A stretch of DNA of 64,000 nt from Xanthomonas euroxanthea (GCF_900476395.1 NZ_UIHB01000001.1:1269385-1333384), one strand, 5' to 3'; shown: positions 1-9,310, counted from the stretch's first letter. The notes: a model not told the origin generated them from the sequence alone. A program made the numbers and translations.

Positions 1-384
1 CCGGTGGCCGAGGTCGAAACCGCCTACGGCGTGCGCCCGGAAGGCTCGCAAAGCAAGTTGAACACCTGGCGCGACGGCTGGCGCATCCTCACCACCATCG
101 CCAAGCTGTTCAAGGCCGAGCGGCCGTTGTTGTTCTTCTCGGTGGGCTTTATTGCCTGTGCCCTGGCTTCGGTGGGGTTGGCGATCCCGTTATTTGAAAC
201 CTACGCCCAGACTGGCCTGGTTCCGCGCTTTCCCACCGCCATCCTGTGCGTGGCGCTGATGCTGCTGGGGTTCTTGCTGCTGGCCTGCGGGTTGATCCTG
301 GATACCGTCACCCGTGGACGCATCGAGGCCAAGCATCTGGCCTATCTTGCCGAGCCCTTGCTGGGGCCGGAGGGGCGTCGATGA
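1..384 (+). CDS. Glycosyltransferase family 2, C-terminal end (partial)
   Basis: The reading frame is open to the left edge, so only the last 127 or so residues are visible; the GTG at position 4 is inside the gene and is not its start. Two hydrophobic segments (about residues 42-65 and 78-100 of the visible part) separated by a short loop, followed by a basic cytoplasmic tail, match the C-terminal membrane anchor of GtrB/DPM1-like polyprenyl-phosphate glycosyltransferases. The catalytic domain lies outside the window, so the sugar cannot be inferred. The stop codon overlaps the start of the next gene (ATGA), so the two are translationally coupled and probably act on the same membrane-linked sugar pathway. 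The family call rests on topology and tail sequence only. Confidence 0.6.
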   Translation, partial: PVAEVETAYGVRPEGSQSKLNTWRDGWRILTTIAKLFKAERPLLFFSVGFIACALASVGLAIPLFETYAQTGLVPRFPTAILCVALMLLGFLLLACGLILDTVTRGRIEAKHLAYLAEPLLGPEGRR

Positions 385-2237
385 GTGCCCTGCTCGCGCG
401 CGTCTACGCCGGTGCTGCGGCCTCCGGACCGGGGCGCGGGATCTCCCGCTTGTTGCACTGGGCCGATCACCGCTTCGCGTTTCGGCGTCCAGCCAACGTG
501 GTCGCGGCGGTGACCGTCGTTGCGCTGTTGGGTGGCCTGGTGGCGCTGTGTCTCGGACAGGATGCGAACTGGGACCTGCGCAATTACCACGTCTATAACG
601 GCTATGCGTGGTGGCACGGCCGTCTGACCCAGGATCTGGCCCCGGCGCAGTTGCAGAGCTACTTCAATCCGGCGCTGGATATCGTCCAGTACGGGCTGCT
701 GACACGCTGGCCCGGGCCGTTGGCCGGCGCGTTGATGGGCGTGCTGCATGCAATGGTGTTCGTGCCGGTGGCGGCAATTGCCTGGTATGTGCTGGACGCA
801 GACTCCCAGCGCGCCCGCCTGGCCCCGCTGTTGGCGCTGGCTGGCCTGTGCAGCGCGGCATTCCTTTCCGAATTTGCCAACACCATGGGCGATGCGAGTA
901 CCGCGCTCCCGTTGCTGGCGGCGCTGGCACTGGTGATGCGCGCGCAGCGCCGACAACAGGCCGGTAGCGCGCTGGCCGCCCGTCATTGGCTGCTCGCCGG
1001 GCTTTTGCTTGGTCTCGCCGTGGCGTGCAAGTTGACCAATGCGCCCTATGCAGTGGCGTTGGCCTGTGCGGCGCTCTGCGCCGGTGGGCGCCCGCGCGCA
1101 CGGGCGCTTGGTGTGGTGAGCATGGCGCTGGCGGCGTTGCTGGTCTTTGCCCTGATCGCCGCACCCTGGTATCTGCGGGTCTGGGAGCAGTTCGGCAATC
1201 CCTTGTTTCCGCAGTTCAATGGCGTGTTTCGCGCGCCGCTCGCGCAACCTGTCTCGCTCGGTGATACCCGTTGGCTGCCGCGTGGTGTGGGCGAATGGTT
1301 GGCGTGGCCGCTGGTACTGACCTTCAACCCCTGGCGGGTCAGTGAAATTGCGCTGTTTCAATGCATCTGGGCGCTGCTTTATCTGGCCGTGCTGGGAATC
1401 GTGGGGCGTGCGCTATGGCGCAGGTCTTTGCCCGTTCCTGGCTGGAATGCACAGGCCACGACGCTGCTGGTGTTTGTCGGCGTGGGTTATCTGCTCTGGC
1501 AGGGCATGTTTTCGATTCACCGCTACCTTGCGGCGCTGGAACTGCTGGCGCCGTTGGCGCTCTGGCTCTGCTGCCAGCGGCTGTTCGCCGCCGCCCGAGC
1601 CCGCACGGTGGCGGCCTGCCTGGTGCTCTTCAGTGCGGTGATCGCGCTCGGAGGCTGGAACGACTGGGGCCATGAATCCTGGGCACGGCACAGCATCCAG
1701 GTGCAGCCACCACCGATCGATGCGCCAGCGTCCAGTACCGTGTTGCTGGTCGGAAACCAGCCGCAGGCATGGCGGATTGCGTTGCTTGCGCCAGCGGCGC
1801 GTTATGTCGGTGTAGCCAGCAACCTTGCCGAATCGGATGCCTATCGCGCCCGCGTGCGCGCGCTGGTGGCCGAGCGGCCGCAGCTTTATGCGTTATGGGA
1901 TGCGACGCAGGACAAGCAGAGTCCGCGCGTAGAGCGGATGAATCGGTGGGCGCGGCGTCTGGGATGGAGCACTCGACCGGAATGCCCCCAATTGCGCTGG
2001 CTGATGGCGCATGGCTTACGTGCCGAACTCGATGCATCCCGGCCCGGACTGTGTCAGTTGCGCGTTCCCGAACACAAGGCGATGGAACTGGTCGCTGCCG
2101 ATCGCCGTCTGCTGGAGCAGGCGCAACAACAGCTGCTTGCCTATGGGGTGACGCTGGATCCGGCCAGCTGCCGCAGGCTTTCCTCTCGAATCGGGCAGGG
2201 GGAGTATCCCTACCAGTTCTGCAGGCTCGATCGATGA
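381..2237 (+). CDS. Multi-pass membrane protein, possible GT-C type glycosyltransferase
   Basis: A 618-residue protein starting at the ATG that overlaps the upstream glycosyltransferase stop. About ten hydrophobic segments occupy residues 35-430. A charged soluble C-terminal domain of about 160 residues follows. The motif NWDLRNYHVYNGYAW lies just after the first membrane segment; an acidic/aromatic first periplasmic loop of this kind is characteristic of polyprenyl-sugar-dependent (GT-C) transferases. Together with the coupled GT2-like gene this suggests a two-component system that makes a lipid-linked sugar and transfers it to a surface glycan. I do not recognise a named family, and the transferase role is inference from topology and context. 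Confidence 0.5.
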   Translation: MSALLARVYAGAAASGPGRGISRLLHWADHRFAFRRPANVVAAVTVVALLGGLVALCLGQDANWDLRNYHVYNGYAWWHGRLTQDLAPAQLQSYFNPALDIVQYGLLTRWPGPLAGALMGVLHAMVFVPVAAIAWYVLDADSQRARLAPLLALAGLCSAAFLSEFANTMGDASTALPLLAALALVMRAQRRQQAGSALAARHWLLAGLLLGLAVACKLTNAPYAVALACAALCAGGRPRARALGVVSMALAALLVFALIAAPWYLRVWEQFGNPLFPQFNGVFRAPLAQPVSLGDTRWLPRGVGEWLAWPLVLTFNPWRVSEIALFQCIWALLYLAVLGIVGRALWRRSLPVPGWNAQATTLLVFVGVGYLLWQGMFSIHRYLAALELLAPLALWLCCQRLFAAARARTVAACLVLFSAVIALGGWNDWGHESWARHSIQVQPPPIDAPASSTVLLVGNQPQAWRIALLAPAARYVGVASNLAESDAYRARVRALVAERPQLYALWDATQDKQSPRVERMNRWARRLGWSTRPECPQLRWLMAHGLRAELDASRPGLCQLRVPEHKAMELVAADRRLLEQAQQQLLAYGVTLDPASCRRLSSRIGQGEYPYQFCRLDR

Positions 2238-2250
2238 ACCCGATGACAGC

Positions 2251-2826
2251 TCAGGGCAGTTGAAACCCCGCCTGCCGCAGTAATCGTGCCAGCGCGATCA
2301 GCGGCAGGCCGACCAGGGCGGTGGGGTCCTGCGAGCGAATGGCGTCGAATAGGCTGATGCCGAAGCCCTCGCACTTGAAGCTGCCGGCGCAATCCAGTGC
2401 GGGCTCGGCGGCCAGGTAGCGATCGATTTCGGCGCGCGTCAGCGGGCGCAGCTGCACCTCGGTCAGGTCCAGCGCGTGCGTGGTGCGGCCAGGGCCGACC
2501 AGGCTCACTGCCGTATGGAAGCGCACCACGTGGCCGGACATCGCCGTCAGCTGCGCATGGGCCCGCTCCAGCGTGCCCGGTTTGCCCAGGGCCTGGCCGT
2601 CCAGATCGGCGACCTGGTCCGAACCGATCACCCAGGCGTCGGGCGCCTGCGCGGCCACCGCCGCCGCCTTTTCCGCGGCCAGCCGGCTGGCCAGCACGTC
2701 CGGGGCCTCCCCGGGGTGCGCCTGCTCGTCGACCTCCGGCCGGGCGGTGGTGAAGTCCAGGCGCAGCCGGCCAAGCAGCTCGCGCCGATAGACCGAGGTG
2801 GAGGCAAGAATCAGGCGTGGCATCAT
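2251..2826 (-). CDS. maf: Maf-family nucleotide pyrophosphatase (YceF type)
   Basis: 191 residues, the normal length for Maf/YceF. The N-terminus PRLILASTSVYRRELL is the Maf nucleotide-binding signature, and GSDQVADL in the middle carries the catalytic aspartate. The YceF subgroup hydrolyses 7-methyl-GTP and related non-canonical nucleotides, and is a cytoplasmic housekeeping sanitation enzyme. Two ATG codons stand in tandem at the start (MMPRL); the second may be the real one. The gene is divergent from yceD with 110 bp between them. A maf (yceF) gene next to yceD-rpmF is the conserved arrangement in E. coli, which supports this subgroup over the dTTP/UTP-specific YhdE type. Confidence 0.9.
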   Translation of the reverse strand: MMPRLILASTSVYRRELLGRLRLDFTTARPEVDEQAHPGEAPDVLASRLAAEKAAAVAAQAPDAWVIGSDQVADLDGQALGKPGTLERAHAQLTAMSGHVVRFHTAVSLVGPGRTTHALDLTEVQLRPLTRAEIDRYLAAEPALDCAGSFKCEGFGISLFDAIRSQDPTALVGLPLIALARLLRQAGFQLP

Positions 2827-2936
2827 GGGGCGCTGCGTCGGACGGGTAAGGGAGTCTGCCAGCCTTGGCGCCGCGCCAGGTGCGTGAATAGGGGCATTTG
2901 ACAGGGCGTCGGCGGATCTTTAACATTCTGCGGCTT

Positions 2937-3446
2937 ATGTCCGCGAACGTACCCGAAATGCTGGATGCTTGGCGGATGGTCGCAGCGCGCAGGCGCTTCG
3001 ATGGCCGCATCCCGCTCTCTGCGATGACCCGCCTGCAAGGCAGCCTGGTCGATACCGAGGGCGAGTGTGTCTACTCGCTCCAGTTCGATCAGGACAGCCT
3101 GTTGAAGGTCGCCTACGTCGAGCTCAGTGTCGATGTCGAGCTTCCGCTGGCCTGCCAGCGCAGCCTGCAGCGTTTCCTGTATCCGGTGCAAATCAGGCAG
3201 CGTCTTGGTTTGATCCGTGACGAAGCCGACGAAGCGGCGTTGCCGGCCGAGTACGAAGCCTTGCTGGTGCCGGAAGATGGCATGCTGCGGGCCGCAGACC
3301 TGGTCGAGGACGAGCTGGTCCTGTCGATCCCGGTGGTGCCGATGGCGCCGGGCAGCGAGGCCGTCGAGGCCGAGTGGGTTCCGACCCAGGAAGAGCAAGA
3401 CAAGGCCAGTCCGTTCGCGGCGCTGGCAGCGTTCAAAAAACAGTAA
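2937..3446 (+). CDS. yceD: YceD/DUF177 family protein
   Basis: 169 residues if started at the ATG of MSANVPEMLDAWRM; the open frame extends 13 codons further upstream, but the family starts here. The acidic C-terminal half with SPFAALAAFKKQ at the end is a hallmark of DUF177 proteins. In E. coli and plants the family is required for normal 23S rRNA accumulation or processing. Two cysteines that occur in many members are only partly evident (CVY near residue 42 and ACQR near 73). It is first in the run leading to rpmF, 97 bp away, which is its usual partner. Confidence 0.85.
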   Translation: MSANVPEMLDAWRMVAARRRFDGRIPLSAMTRLQGSLVDTEGECVYSLQFDQDSLLKVAYVELSVDVELPLACQRSLQRFLYPVQIRQRLGLIRDEADEAALPAEYEALLVPEDGMLRAADLVEDELVLSIPVVPMAPGSEAVEAEWVPTQEEQDKASPFAALAAFKKQ

Positions 3447-3543
3447 CCGCCGCTGTGAAGGGCGGAAAGACAGGTCGGCGCGGGCGTGAAGCGTCCAGTT
3501 CGACTCGACAGACAAGTTATCGAACTTAAGTTGGAGCAATCCC

Positions 3544-3738
3544 ATGGCTGTGCAGAAATCCCGAGTTACCCCGTCGCGTCGTGGCCAGCGTCGTTCGCAC
3601 GATGCCCTGACCGCCAAGCAGCTGTCGACCGATCCGACCAGCGGCGAGATCCATCTGCGCCACCACATCACCGCTGACGGTTACTACCGCGGCAAGAAGG
3701 TGATTGCGACCAAGTCGTCGGCCGTCCAAGAAGATTGA
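3544..3738 (+). CDS. rpmF: 50S ribosomal protein L32
   Basis: 64 residues; [20 protein letters not shown] is the conserved bacterial L32 N-terminus and [15 protein letters not shown] its conserved centre. The zinc-binding cysteines of some L32 proteins are absent, as in the C-minus forms of other proteobacteria. A purine-rich GGAG sits about ten bases before the ATG. In E. coli plsX separates rpmF from fabH; here fabH follows after 90 bp with no plsX. Confidence 0.97.
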
Positions 3739-3828
3739 TTCGTGGCACCCGGTGCGTTCGACGCGGCCGGGTGACCCTCGCTTCTTCCGGAGCCGCCGAC
3801 CACCGCGGCTCTTGCAACAGGGAACAGT

Positions 3829-4806
3829 ATGAGCAAGCGGATCTATTCCAGAATCGCGGGCACGGGTAGCTATTTGCCCGAAAAGGTGTTGACCAACGAC
3901 GACATGTCCAAGATCGTCGACACCAGCGATGAATGGATCTTCTCGCGCACTGGTATCCGTGAGCGTCACATCGTCGCCGACGACCAGACCACCAGCGACC
4001 TGGCGTATTTCGCCTCGCTGAAGGCGATGGAAGCGGCCGGCGTGACCGCCGACGAGATCGACTTGATCGTTGTCGGCACCACCACCCCAGACCTGATTTT
4101 CCCGTCCACTGCCTGCCTGCTGCAGGCGCGGCTGGGCAATGTCGGCTGCGGTGCCTTCGACGTCAACGCGGCGTGCTCGGGCTTTGTCTATGCGCTCAGC
4201 GTGGCCGACAAGTTCGTGCGCAGTGGCGATGCCAAGACCGTGCTGGTGGTGGGCGCAGAAACCCTGACCCGCATCGTCGACTGGACCGATCGCACCACCT
4301 GCGTGCTGTTCGGCGACGGCGCTGGCGCGGTCGTGCTCAAGGCCGACGAAGAAACCGGCATCCTCAGCACCCATCTGCATGCCGACGGCAGCAAGAAGGA
4401 ACTGCTGTGGGATCCGGTTGGCGTATCGGTGGGCTTCGGCGAGGGCAAGAACGGCGGCGGCGCGTTGCTGATGAAGGGCAACGACGTGTTCAAGTACGCA
4501 GTCAAGGCCCTGGATTCGGTGGTCGACGAAGCCCTGGCCGCCAATGGCTACGACAAGCACGACCTGGACTGGCTGATCCCGCATCAGGCCAACCTGCGCA
4601 TCATCGAGGCCACCGCCAAGCGGCTGGATCTGCCGATGGAGCAGGTGGTCGTCACCGTGGACCGCCACGGCAATACCTCCTCGGCCTCGGTGCCGCTGGC
4701 GCTGGACGAAGCGGTGCGCTCCGGCCGCGTGCAGCGTGGTCAATTGCTGCTGCTGGAAGCATTTGGTGGCGGATTTACCTGGGGCTCGGCGCTGCTGCGC
4801 TACTGA
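3829..4806 (+). CDS. fabH: 3-oxoacyl-ACP synthase III (FabH)
   Basis: 325 residues, full length. It catalyses the first condensation of type II fatty acid synthesis, acyl-CoA plus malonyl-ACP, in the cytoplasm. The Cys-His-Asn triad is visible: C116 in NAACSGF, H252 in PHQANLR and N282 in GNTSSAS. It opens the fab part of the cluster. In Xanthomonadaceae FabH also sets branched- versus straight-chain priming, which bears on membrane fluidity and on precursors of DSF-type signals (family knowledge, not visible in the sequence). Confidence 0.97.
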   Translation: MSKRIYSRIAGTGSYLPEKVLTNDDMSKIVDTSDEWIFSRTGIRERHIVADDQTTSDLAYFASLKAMEAAGVTADEIDLIVVGTTTPDLIFPSTACLLQARLGNVGCGAFDVNAACSGFVYALSVADKFVRSGDAKTVLVVGAETLTRIVDWTDRTTCVLFGDGAGAVVLKADEETGILSTHLHADGSKKELLWDPVGVSVGFGEGKNGGGALLMKGNDVFKYAVKALDSVVDEALAANGYDKHDLDWLIPHQANLRIIEATAKRLDLPMEQVVVTVDRHGNTSSASVPLALDEAVRSGRVQRGQLLLLEAFGGGFTWGSALLRY

Positions 4807-4866
4807 GTCCGGCAGGCAGCGCCGCGTCCGCCGGCGCTGCCTGACAGCATCAGGGACGGGCCCGTC

Positions 4867-5649
4867 ATGGCAGAACCCATCGTCATCGCCGGACAGCGCG
4901 TCTGGCTGAAGCAGTACCGCCGCCACAGCCGCGCGGTCTCGCTTGGAGCACTCAACTTCGTTGCCCGCCGCTGGGGCCTGGATGCCTTGCGTCCACCGCC
5001 GCACCGTGGCGGCGCTGCTGCGCGCGATCTGGAGGCACGCCGGCTCGGCGAGCTGCAGGCGCAAGCGGTCAATGTGCCGCGCGTGGTCGGTTGCGGACAG
5101 GCGGCCCTGGTGCTCAGCGACAACGGGCGTTCCTTTGCCAGCTGCCTGCGCGAGGCCGATGCGCCCGAGCGCGACCGGCTGATTGCGCTGGCGGTGGCGG
5201 CCATTGCCGATGCCCATCGCGATGGCGCCTATTTCGGCCAACCGCTTCCGCGCAACATGACCTTCGACGGGCAGGCGGTCGGCTTCATCGATTTCGAGGA
5301 AGACCCGCTGGAAGTGATGGACCTGGCGCAGGCCCAGGCGCGCGACTGGCTGGTGTTCGGCTACGGGGTGGCCAAGTACTACCGTGGCCGCCGCGCGGTG
5401 CTGCAGCGGTTGATGACGTGCGCCTTCGATGCGGCCGGCCCGGCGGTGACGGCGCATGCGCATGTGGTGACCGGGCGATTGCAGCGGTTTGCGCAGCTCA
5501 CCGGCCGCCTGGGCCGCTCTGCCGGAGCGCTGGCGCGTGCCATCCTCGCCATCCACGCGGCAACCTCGCTCGGCGTCTTGCTGGTGCTGGTGATGTGCGT
5601 GGACTGGCTGGCCGATGGCGACATGGATCTGCTCAACGCCTTGCTGTAG
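4867..5649 (+). CDS. Kinase-like membrane-tethered protein of unknown role
   Basis: 260 residues, 60 bp after fabH and 104 bp before fabD. Residues 117-119 read HRD, N130 follows in PRNMTF, and residues 142-144 read DFE within GFIDFEEDPLE. This reproduces the catalytic-loop HRD...N and the metal-binding DFG-like element of the protein kinase/Bud32/WaaP (Kdo kinase) fold. The N-terminal glycine-rich loop is not evident; K15 in WLKQYRRH could be the ATP-binding lysine. A hydrophobic stretch at about 224-246 looks like a C-terminal membrane anchor. Its place inside the fatty-acid operon suggests a lipid or LPS substrate, or regulation of the Fab enzymes; this is inference. No named family is certain. 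Confidence 0.6.
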   Translation: MAEPIVIAGQRVWLKQYRRHSRAVSLGALNFVARRWGLDALRPPPHRGGAAARDLEARRLGELQAQAVNVPRVVGCGQAALVLSDNGRSFASCLREADAPERDRLIALAVAAIADAHRDGAYFGQPLPRNMTFDGQAVGFIDFEEDPLEVMDLAQAQARDWLVFGYGVAKYYRGRRAVLQRLMTCAFDAAGPAVTAHAHVVTGRLQRFAQLTGRLGRSAGALARAILAIHAATSLGVLLVLVMCVDWLADGDMDLLNALL

Positions 5650-5753
5650 GCGTGTCGGCGGCCCCGCTGGCGGGGGCTTGCATACGCGGCAGTACAGACG
5701 CCGGGACGATTTCGCACGTATCATCCCGGCTCGATTTTTGTAGGCAGCAACGC

Positions 5754-6698
5754 GTGACCGAATCCACTCTCGCCTTCGTGTTTCCCGGCCAGGGCTCGCA
5801 GTCCTTAGGGATGCTGGCCGAACTGTCCGAACTGCACCCGCAGATCCGCGAAACATTTGCCGAAGCCTCCGATGGCGCCGGCGTCGACCTGTGGGCCCTG
5901 TCCCAGGGCGGCCCGGAAGAGATGCTCAACCGCACCGAATACACCCAACCGGCCCTGCTGGCTGCGGGTGTGGCGGTCTGGCGGCTGTGGAATGCGCAGC
6001 GCGGGCAGCGCCCGGCGGTCCTGGCCGGGCACAGCCTGGGCGAATACACCGCGCTGGTCGCTGCCGGCGCCCTGTCGCTGCACGACGGCGCGCACCTGGT
6101 CCGGCTGCGCGGCCAGTTCATGCAGGCCGCCGCGCCGGCCGGTGTCGGCGCAATGGCGGCGGTACTGGGCGCCGAGGATGCGCTGGTGCAGGAGGTCTGT
6201 GCCGAGGCGGCAGGCAGCCAGGTGGTGGTGCCGGCCAATTTCAACTCGCCCGGTCAGATCGTGATCGGCGGCGATGCGGCGGCGGTGGATCGCGCGCTGG
6301 CCTTGCTAGCCGAGCGTGGCGTGCGCAAGGCTGTCAAGCTGGCGGTGAGCGTGCCCTCGCACACCCCGTTGATGCGCGATGCCGCCAACCAGCTCGCCGA
6401 AGCGATGGCCGGCCTGAGCTGGCACGCCCCGCAGATTCCGGTGGTGCAGAACGTCGATGCACGCGTGCATACCGGCAGCGAGGCGATTCGCCAGGCGCTG
6501 GCCGAGCAGTTGTACCTGCCCGTGCAATGGACCGGCTGCGTGCAGGCATTGGCCGCCCAGGGCATCACCCGGATCGCCGAATGCGGCCCCGGCAAGGTGC
6601 TGAGCGGGCTGATCAAGCGTATCGACAAGCGCCTGGACGCCCGTCCGCTGGCCACGCCGGCCGATTACGCCGGCGCGCTCGAGGCGTGGACCCACTGA
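5754..6698 (+). CDS. fabD: Malonyl-CoA:ACP transacylase (FabD)
   Basis: 314 residues from a GTG start (VTESTLAFVFPGQGSQS); the open frame continues far upstream but the family begins at this methionine equivalent. The nucleophile is S94 in AGHSLGEYTAL, and the catalytic histidine lies near residue 205 in VPSHTPLM. It loads malonyl groups from CoA onto ACP for FabH and FabF, both encoded in the same cluster. fabG follows after 82 bp. Confidence 0.96.
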   Translation: MTESTLAFVFPGQGSQSLGMLAELSELHPQIRETFAEASDGAGVDLWALSQGGPEEMLNRTEYTQPALLAAGVAVWRLWNAQRGQRPAVLAGHSLGEYTALVAAGALSLHDGAHLVRLRGQFMQAAAPAGVGAMAAVLGAEDALVQEVCAEAAGSQVVVPANFNSPGQIVIGGDAAAVDRALALLAERGVRKAVKLAVSVPSHTPLMRDAANQLAEAMAGLSWHAPQIPVVQNVDARVHTGSEAIRQALAEQLYLPVQWTGCVQALAAQGITRIAECGPGKVLSGLIKRIDKRLDARPLATPADYAGALEAWTH

Positions 6699-6780
6699 TT
6701 CGACGCACCTGCCGGTCCTGCCGGCAGCCCTCACCGCTCGCGGCTGCGGTCGCGCGCTTCCCACTCGAGGAACAGCATTC

Positions 6781-7524
6781 ATGAGCAAGCCTCTGCAGGG
6801 CGAGATCGCCCTCGTCACCGGTGCCAGTCGCGGGATCGGCGCGGCCATCGCCGCGACGCTGGCCGCCCAGGGCGCCACCGTGATCGGCACCGCGACCTCG
6901 GCCTCCGGCGCTGCGGCGATCGGCGAGCGCCTGGCTGCCGAAGGCGGCCACGGCCGTGAGCTCGATGTCACCGACGCTGCGGCGGTCGATGGCCTGATCG
7001 ATGCGATCGGCAAGGAGTTCGGCGCGATCTCGATCCTGGTCAACAACGCCGGCATCACCCGCGACAACCTGCTGATGCGGATGAAGGACGACGACTGGCA
7101 GGCGATCATCGACACCAATCTGACCAGCGTGTTCCGCACCTCCAAGGCGGTGATGCGCGGCATGATGAAGGCGCGCAAGGGCCGTATCGTCAACATCGCC
7201 TCGGTGGTGGGCGTGACCGGCAATCCCGGCCAGACCAACTACGCCGCGGCCAAGGCCGGCATCATTGCGTTTTCCAAGTCGCTGGCCAAGGAGATCGGCT
7301 CGCGCGGGGTCACCGTGAATGTGGTGGCGCCCGGCTTCATCGATACCGACATGACCAAGGCGCTGCCGGACGAGGCCAAGGCTGCCTTGCTGCAGCAGAT
7401 CGCGCTGGGCCACCTGGGCCAGCCGGACGACATCGCCAACGCGGTGGCGTTCCTGGCCGGCCCGAGTGCCAGCTACATCACCGGTGAGACCCTGCACGTC
7501 AACGGCGGCATGTACATGCCGTGA
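6781..7524 (+). CDS. fabG: 3-oxoacyl-ACP reductase (FabG)
   Basis: 247 residues, a standard short-chain dehydrogenase. TGASRGIG near residue 12 is the NADPH-binding glycine motif, NNAG in the middle is the structural motif, and a Ser (NIASVVG) with YAAAK forms the catalytic Ser-Tyr-Lys set. The C-terminal GETLHVNGGMYMP is the classic FabG ending. It reduces 3-ketoacyl-ACP made by FabH/FabF. The intergenic space to acpP contains a hairpin with a T-run (see 7617-7644). Confidence 0.96.
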   Translation: MSKPLQGEIALVTGASRGIGAAIAATLAAQGATVIGTATSASGAAAIGERLAAEGGHGRELDVTDAAAVDGLIDAIGKEFGAISILVNNAGITRDNLLMRMKDDDWQAIIDTNLTSVFRTSKAVMRGMMKARKGRIVNIASVVGVTGNPGQTNYAAAKAGIIAFSKSLAKEIGSRGVTVNVVAPGFIDTDMTKALPDEAKAALLQQIALGHLGQPDDIANAVAFLAGPSASYITGETLHVNGGMYMP

Positions 7525-7616
7525 GCGTGCGGCGCCGGGAGGCGCTAAGTGGCTGATTGGCGGGGACTTGTGATGCAATGCAAGGCTCGGTCGCTTCCAC
7601 TACACTATCCAACGCG

Positions 7617-7644
7617 GCCATCGCAGCGGCGATGGCGTTTTTTT
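7617..7644 (+). terminator. Hairpin plus seven T between fabG and acpP
   Basis: An 8-bp GCCATCGC/GCGATGGC stem with a four-base loop is followed immediately by seven T. It has the form of an intrinsic terminator, yet it lies only 37 bp before the acpP start, so it may act as an attenuator or mark separate transcription of acpP. Confidence 0.75.
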
Positions 7645-7680
7645 CGTACCACCACTACTCCATCTGGAGCGATATCCCCA

Positions 7681-7920
7681 ATGAGCACCATCGAAGAACG
7701 CGTCAAGAAAATCGTCGTCGAACAACTCGGCGTCAAGGAAGAGGAAGTCACCACCAGCGCATCGTTCGTCGATGACCTGGGTGCCGACTCGCTGGACACC
7801 GTCGAGCTGGTGATGGCGCTGGAAGAAGAGTTCGAGTGCGAGATCCCGGACGAAGAGGCTGAGAAGATCACCTCGGTCCAGCAGGCGATCGACTACGTCA
7901 AGGCTCACGTCAAGAGCTGA
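7681..7920 (+). CDS. acpP: Acyl carrier protein
   Basis: 79 residues, strongly acidic; the phosphopantetheine attachment site is S37 in [10 protein letters not shown]. The frame is open about 130 bases upstream but the conserved ACP N-terminus [12 protein letters not shown] fixes the start. It carries the growing acyl chain for all Fab enzymes of this cluster and for lipid A synthesis. ACP is needed in large molar excess over the enzymes, which fits with its own transcript beginning behind the hairpin at 7617-7644. Confidence 0.98.
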   Translation: MSTIEERVKKIVVEQLGVKEEEVTTSASFVDDLGADSLDTVELVMALEEEFECEIPDEEAEKITSVQQAIDYVKAHVKS

Positions 7921-8061
7921 TGCGTTGTTCCTGACTGCGGCGGCGTGCGTCAAGCCGTTGCTGCGTCAGACATTCCATGGGGCCGCTGATGCGGCCCTGT
8001 GTTTTTCAAGCGTCATCCGCAAACCGCAAGCACCGTCCGTTCCGTGGTGAGGAGATCTGCA

Positions 8062-9297
8062 ATGAGTCGTCGTGTTGTCGTTACCGGCATGGGCATGGTG
8101 TCGCCGCTGGGCAATGATCTGGCCACCAGCTGGGATGGAATCATCCACGGGCGCTCAGGCATCGGCCCGATCACGCAGATCGATGCCTCGCAGTTCACCA
8201 CCAAGATTGCCGGCGAGATCAAGAATTTCGATCCCACGCTGTTCGTGTCCGCCAAGGACGTCAAGAAGATGGATTCGTTCATCCATTACGGCGTCGGCGC
8301 CTCGTTCATGGCGCTGGACGATTCCGGCCTGGAAATCGACGAAAGCAATGCCGAACGCGTTGGCGCCATTCTCGGCTCCGGCATCGGCGGGCTGCTCGGT
8401 ATCGAAGAGCAGACCATCAAATTCCACGAGGGCGGCGCGCGCAAGATTTCGCCGTTCTATGTGCCCAGCACCATCATCAACATGCTGCCGGGCCAGGTGA
8501 GCCTGATCAAGGGCCTGAAAGGCCCGACCTTCTCTGCGGTGTCGGCCTGTGCCACCTCCAACCATTCGATCGGCACCGCGATGCGCATGATCCAGCACGG
8601 CGACGCCGACGTGATGCTGGCCGGTGGCGCCGAGCGCGGCTCCTCGCCGAGTTCGGTGGGCGGCTTTTGCGCAATGAAGGCGATGTCCACCCGCAACGAC
8701 GATCCGACCGGCGCTTCGCGTCCGTGGGACAAGCAGCGCGACGGCTTCGTGCTGGGCGACGGTGCCGGCGTGCTGGTGCTGGAAGAGTACGAACACGCCA
8801 AGGCGCGTGGCGCGCGCATCTATGCAGAACTGGTCGGCTTCGGCGCCAGCTCCGATGCCTTCCACATGACGGCGCCCAGCGAAGACGGCGAGGGCGCGGC
8901 GCGCAGCATGGCCGCGGCGATGCGCGATGCCAAGCTCAATCCCGAGCAGATCGGCTACCTCAATGCGCACGGCACCTCCACGCCGTTGGGCGATCTGGCC
9001 GAAACCCTGGCGATGAAGCGCGCGCTAGGCGACCACGCCTACAAGACCATGGTCAGCTCGACCAAGTCGATGACCGGCCATCTGCTCGGCGCGGCTGGCG
9101 GCGTGGAAGCGATCTTCTCGGTGATGGCGCTGCACACCGGCATCATTCCGCCGACCATCAACCTGGAAGAGCCCAGCGAAGGCTGCGACCTGGATTACGT
9201 GCCGAACGTGGCGCGCGAAGTGCAGGTGGACGCGGTGATGTCCAACGGCTTCGGCTTCGGCGGCACCAACGGCACGCTGGTGTTCAAGCGCATCTGA
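8062..9297 (+). CDS. fabF: 3-oxoacyl-ACP synthase II (FabF)
   Basis: 411 residues from the ATG preceded by GAGGAG (about ten bases upstream). VVVTGMGMVSPLG opens the family; the active-site cysteine is in VSACATSNHSIG, and the two catalytic histidines are in NAHGTSTPLGD and TGHLLGAAG. It elongates acyl-ACP, including C16:1 to C18:1. The order acpP-fabF is conserved in most proteobacteria. Confidence 0.97.
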   Translation: MSRRVVVTGMGMVSPLGNDLATSWDGIIHGRSGIGPITQIDASQFTTKIAGEIKNFDPTLFVSAKDVKKMDSFIHYGVGASFMALDDSGLEIDESNAERVGAILGSGIGGLLGIEEQTIKFHEGGARKISPFYVPSTIINMLPGQVSLIKGLKGPTFSAVSACATSNHSIGTAMRMIQHGDADVMLAGGAERGSSPSSVGGFCAMKAMSTRNDDPTGASRPWDKQRDGFVLGDGAGVLVLEEYEHAKARGARIYAELVGFGASSDAFHMTAPSEDGEGAARSMAAAMRDAKLNPEQIGYLNAHGTSTPLGDLAETLAMKRALGDHAYKTMVSSTKSMTGHLLGAAGGVEAIFSVMALHTGIIPPTINLEEPSEGCDLDYVPNVAREVQVDAVMSNGFGFGGTNGTLVFKRI

Positions 9298-9310
9298 GAT
9301 CACTGTGCGT

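Noticed and set aside
3526-5856. A 776-codon minus-strand open frame opposite fabH and the kinase-like gene.
   Set aside because: It is antisense to clear protein genes in GC-rich DNA, composed of His/Arg/Gln-rich sequence without any motif.
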